Below are positions 62,965-64,000 of a stretch of 64,000 bases of DNA, one piece after another. Below the pieces are notes generated by a model that was given only the letters and a program-made list of their open reading frames with translations, had not been told where the DNA came from and ran no database searches. This DNA is from Nymphaea colorata (lineage: Eukaryota > Streptophyta > Magnoliopsida > Nymphaeales > Nymphaeaceae): positions 2,059,143-2,123,142 of the forward strand of contig NC_045138.2 in NCBI RefSeq assembly GCF_008831285.2, written 5' to 3'. A program made the position numbers and the translations under genes. How positions within the stretch are numbered: position 1 is the first letter of the stretch; each line of letters opens with the position of its first letter.

Positions 62965-63380
62965 TTGATGCCAATCTAATAGCTAGAGAGAGAAAATTCT
63001 TCCCCTATCTTGCTTAGACATTTATTAACCATCCAATAAGGAGGGAGGTGGTGGGCATGGGCTGAGATTTGGATAATTACATAGCAGAGCATCTCAAAAG
63101 GCGCAAAAGATCAATGGAAGCAAATGCTATCCAATGACAACAACCAGCATGCCCGCAGGAGCGATGTGGTGGGCATAGTGGCTGTTGTAATTGCATACCA
63201 TTTGTTTCTACTACCTGCACTTTCAAGTTGTTCATTTAGTTTTTCTTTGAGTTGTTTGGCTGTGAAATTAACCAAATGTCAGCCCATGCCCACCGCCTCC
63301 CTCCCTGTTGGATGGTTAATAAATGCCGAAGCATGATAGGGGAAGAATTTTCTCTCTTTAGATAGAAGATTGGCAAGGCA
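62965..63380. repeat. Inverted-repeat element, about 110-bp arms
   Basis: The arm TGCCAATCT...GAGAGAAAATTCTTCCCCTAT...CATTTATTAACCATCCAA...GGTGGGCATGGGCTGA at 62968-63075 recurs inverted at about 63262-63378 with a few mismatches. The spacer is about 190 bp. It is probably a MITE; the target duplication is not recognised. Confidence 0.7.
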
Positions 63381-64000
63381 GAGTCTTTCCCCCTCTCTCT
63401 GTGACATAAAAAAGTTTAGCCATTAATTTTCTGAACCTAGTTATATGTACAGGCTGTGCACATTTACATAGTGTACAAGTTTCTGTGTATGATAAGTACT
63501 AAAAAAAGTGGGCTACTGACCCAATGCAGGTGGGCCAAAGTTACAGTTGGCATGCCCCAAGACATTTTTTTTAAATTTACATGTAAATTTTAGAAAATTC
63601 CACTTGTTCTACATACAAATTTTGAAAAATGATATTTCAAACTTTAATTTGGGCTCCTCATTAAAAATTTCTTGCTCCGCCCTTGCGATGCACCATGCAC
63701 GCCTTGTACATAACTCTTTATCTTAATTTCCTAGCTGGTCTTTGGGGAGGGGAAGCATAAACACACCATCCACTAGCATGGCCTGCCTCTCTCTTCCATG
63801 GAAGTTGTCAAAATATTTCGTGATTCTCTTCCACCGCTATTACAAATTTGCATTATGATAACCAACAGTTTGTAATTCATTGGTTGATTCCCAGCATGCA
63901 CATATTGGACATTGATGAGGACCATGAGGAGCAAAGAATGACAATTATATGCATTGTAAAACTTCCAATATATGAACATTAGGGAAACATTTTCAAGAGA
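63381..64000. other. Intergenic, with a GGGGCGGAGCC-type MITE remnant
   Basis: The stretch 63510-63690 shares AAATTTACATGTAAATTTTAG, GAAAAATGATATTTC and the terminal TTGCTCCGCCCTTGCG with the MITE at 8948-9140. The remainder shows no gene. Confidence 0.45.

Overview
The window is nuclear DNA of a flowering plant. The evidence is GT-AG introns, plant-type protein families (a GDP-sugar transporter, a MACPF protein of the CAD1/At4g24290 type, a RanBP1 tail, a defensin-like secreted peptide), Ty1/copia and L1 remnants, many hAT-like nonautonomous elements with 8-bp target duplications, and long AT-rich gene-free stretches. I cannot name the species. There is no bacterial-style operon, CRISPR array, rRNA gene or convincing tRNA.

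Layout. 1-1.6 kb: last exon and 3'UTR of a RanBP1 gene that enters from the left. 2.9-5.3 kb: decayed L1-type LINE split by a 1.26-kb hAT-like element with a perfect 8-bp TSD. 5.3-8.9 kb: GC-richer repeat-like DNA I cannot identify. 12.2-13.9 kb: GDP-fucose/GDP-sugar transporter with an apparent 5'UTR intron. 17.6-24.6 kb, minus strand: a complete seven-exon MACPF gene of 596 codons, whose first intron carries a 716-bp hAT-like element packed with CGATACG/CGTATCG palindromes. 24.6-35 kb: gene-free DNA with MITEs, microsatellites and hairpins.

35.3-58.5 kb is the most unusual region. A defensin-like gene has one mature-peptide exon at 58.3 kb but three tandem copies (at 41.0, 47.6 and 54.9 kb) of its TATA-like box, 5'UTR and 55-nt signal-peptide exon. 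All three exons end in the phase that fits the mature exon. The two distal copies have GT donors and the proximal one has a GC donor. The repeat units also carry hAT-like elements, 1.5-kb foldback palindromes and a MITE whose empty site is preserved in a sister copy, so the order of events can partly be read.

59.0-60.4 kb, minus strand: a broken endogenous partitivirus-like RNA-dependent RNA polymerase. 60.5-62.8 kb: a decayed Ty1/copia element, also minus strand. The right end holds a small inverted-repeat element and a MITE remnant. The functional genes are unrelated housekeeping or defence-type genes rather than a pathway.
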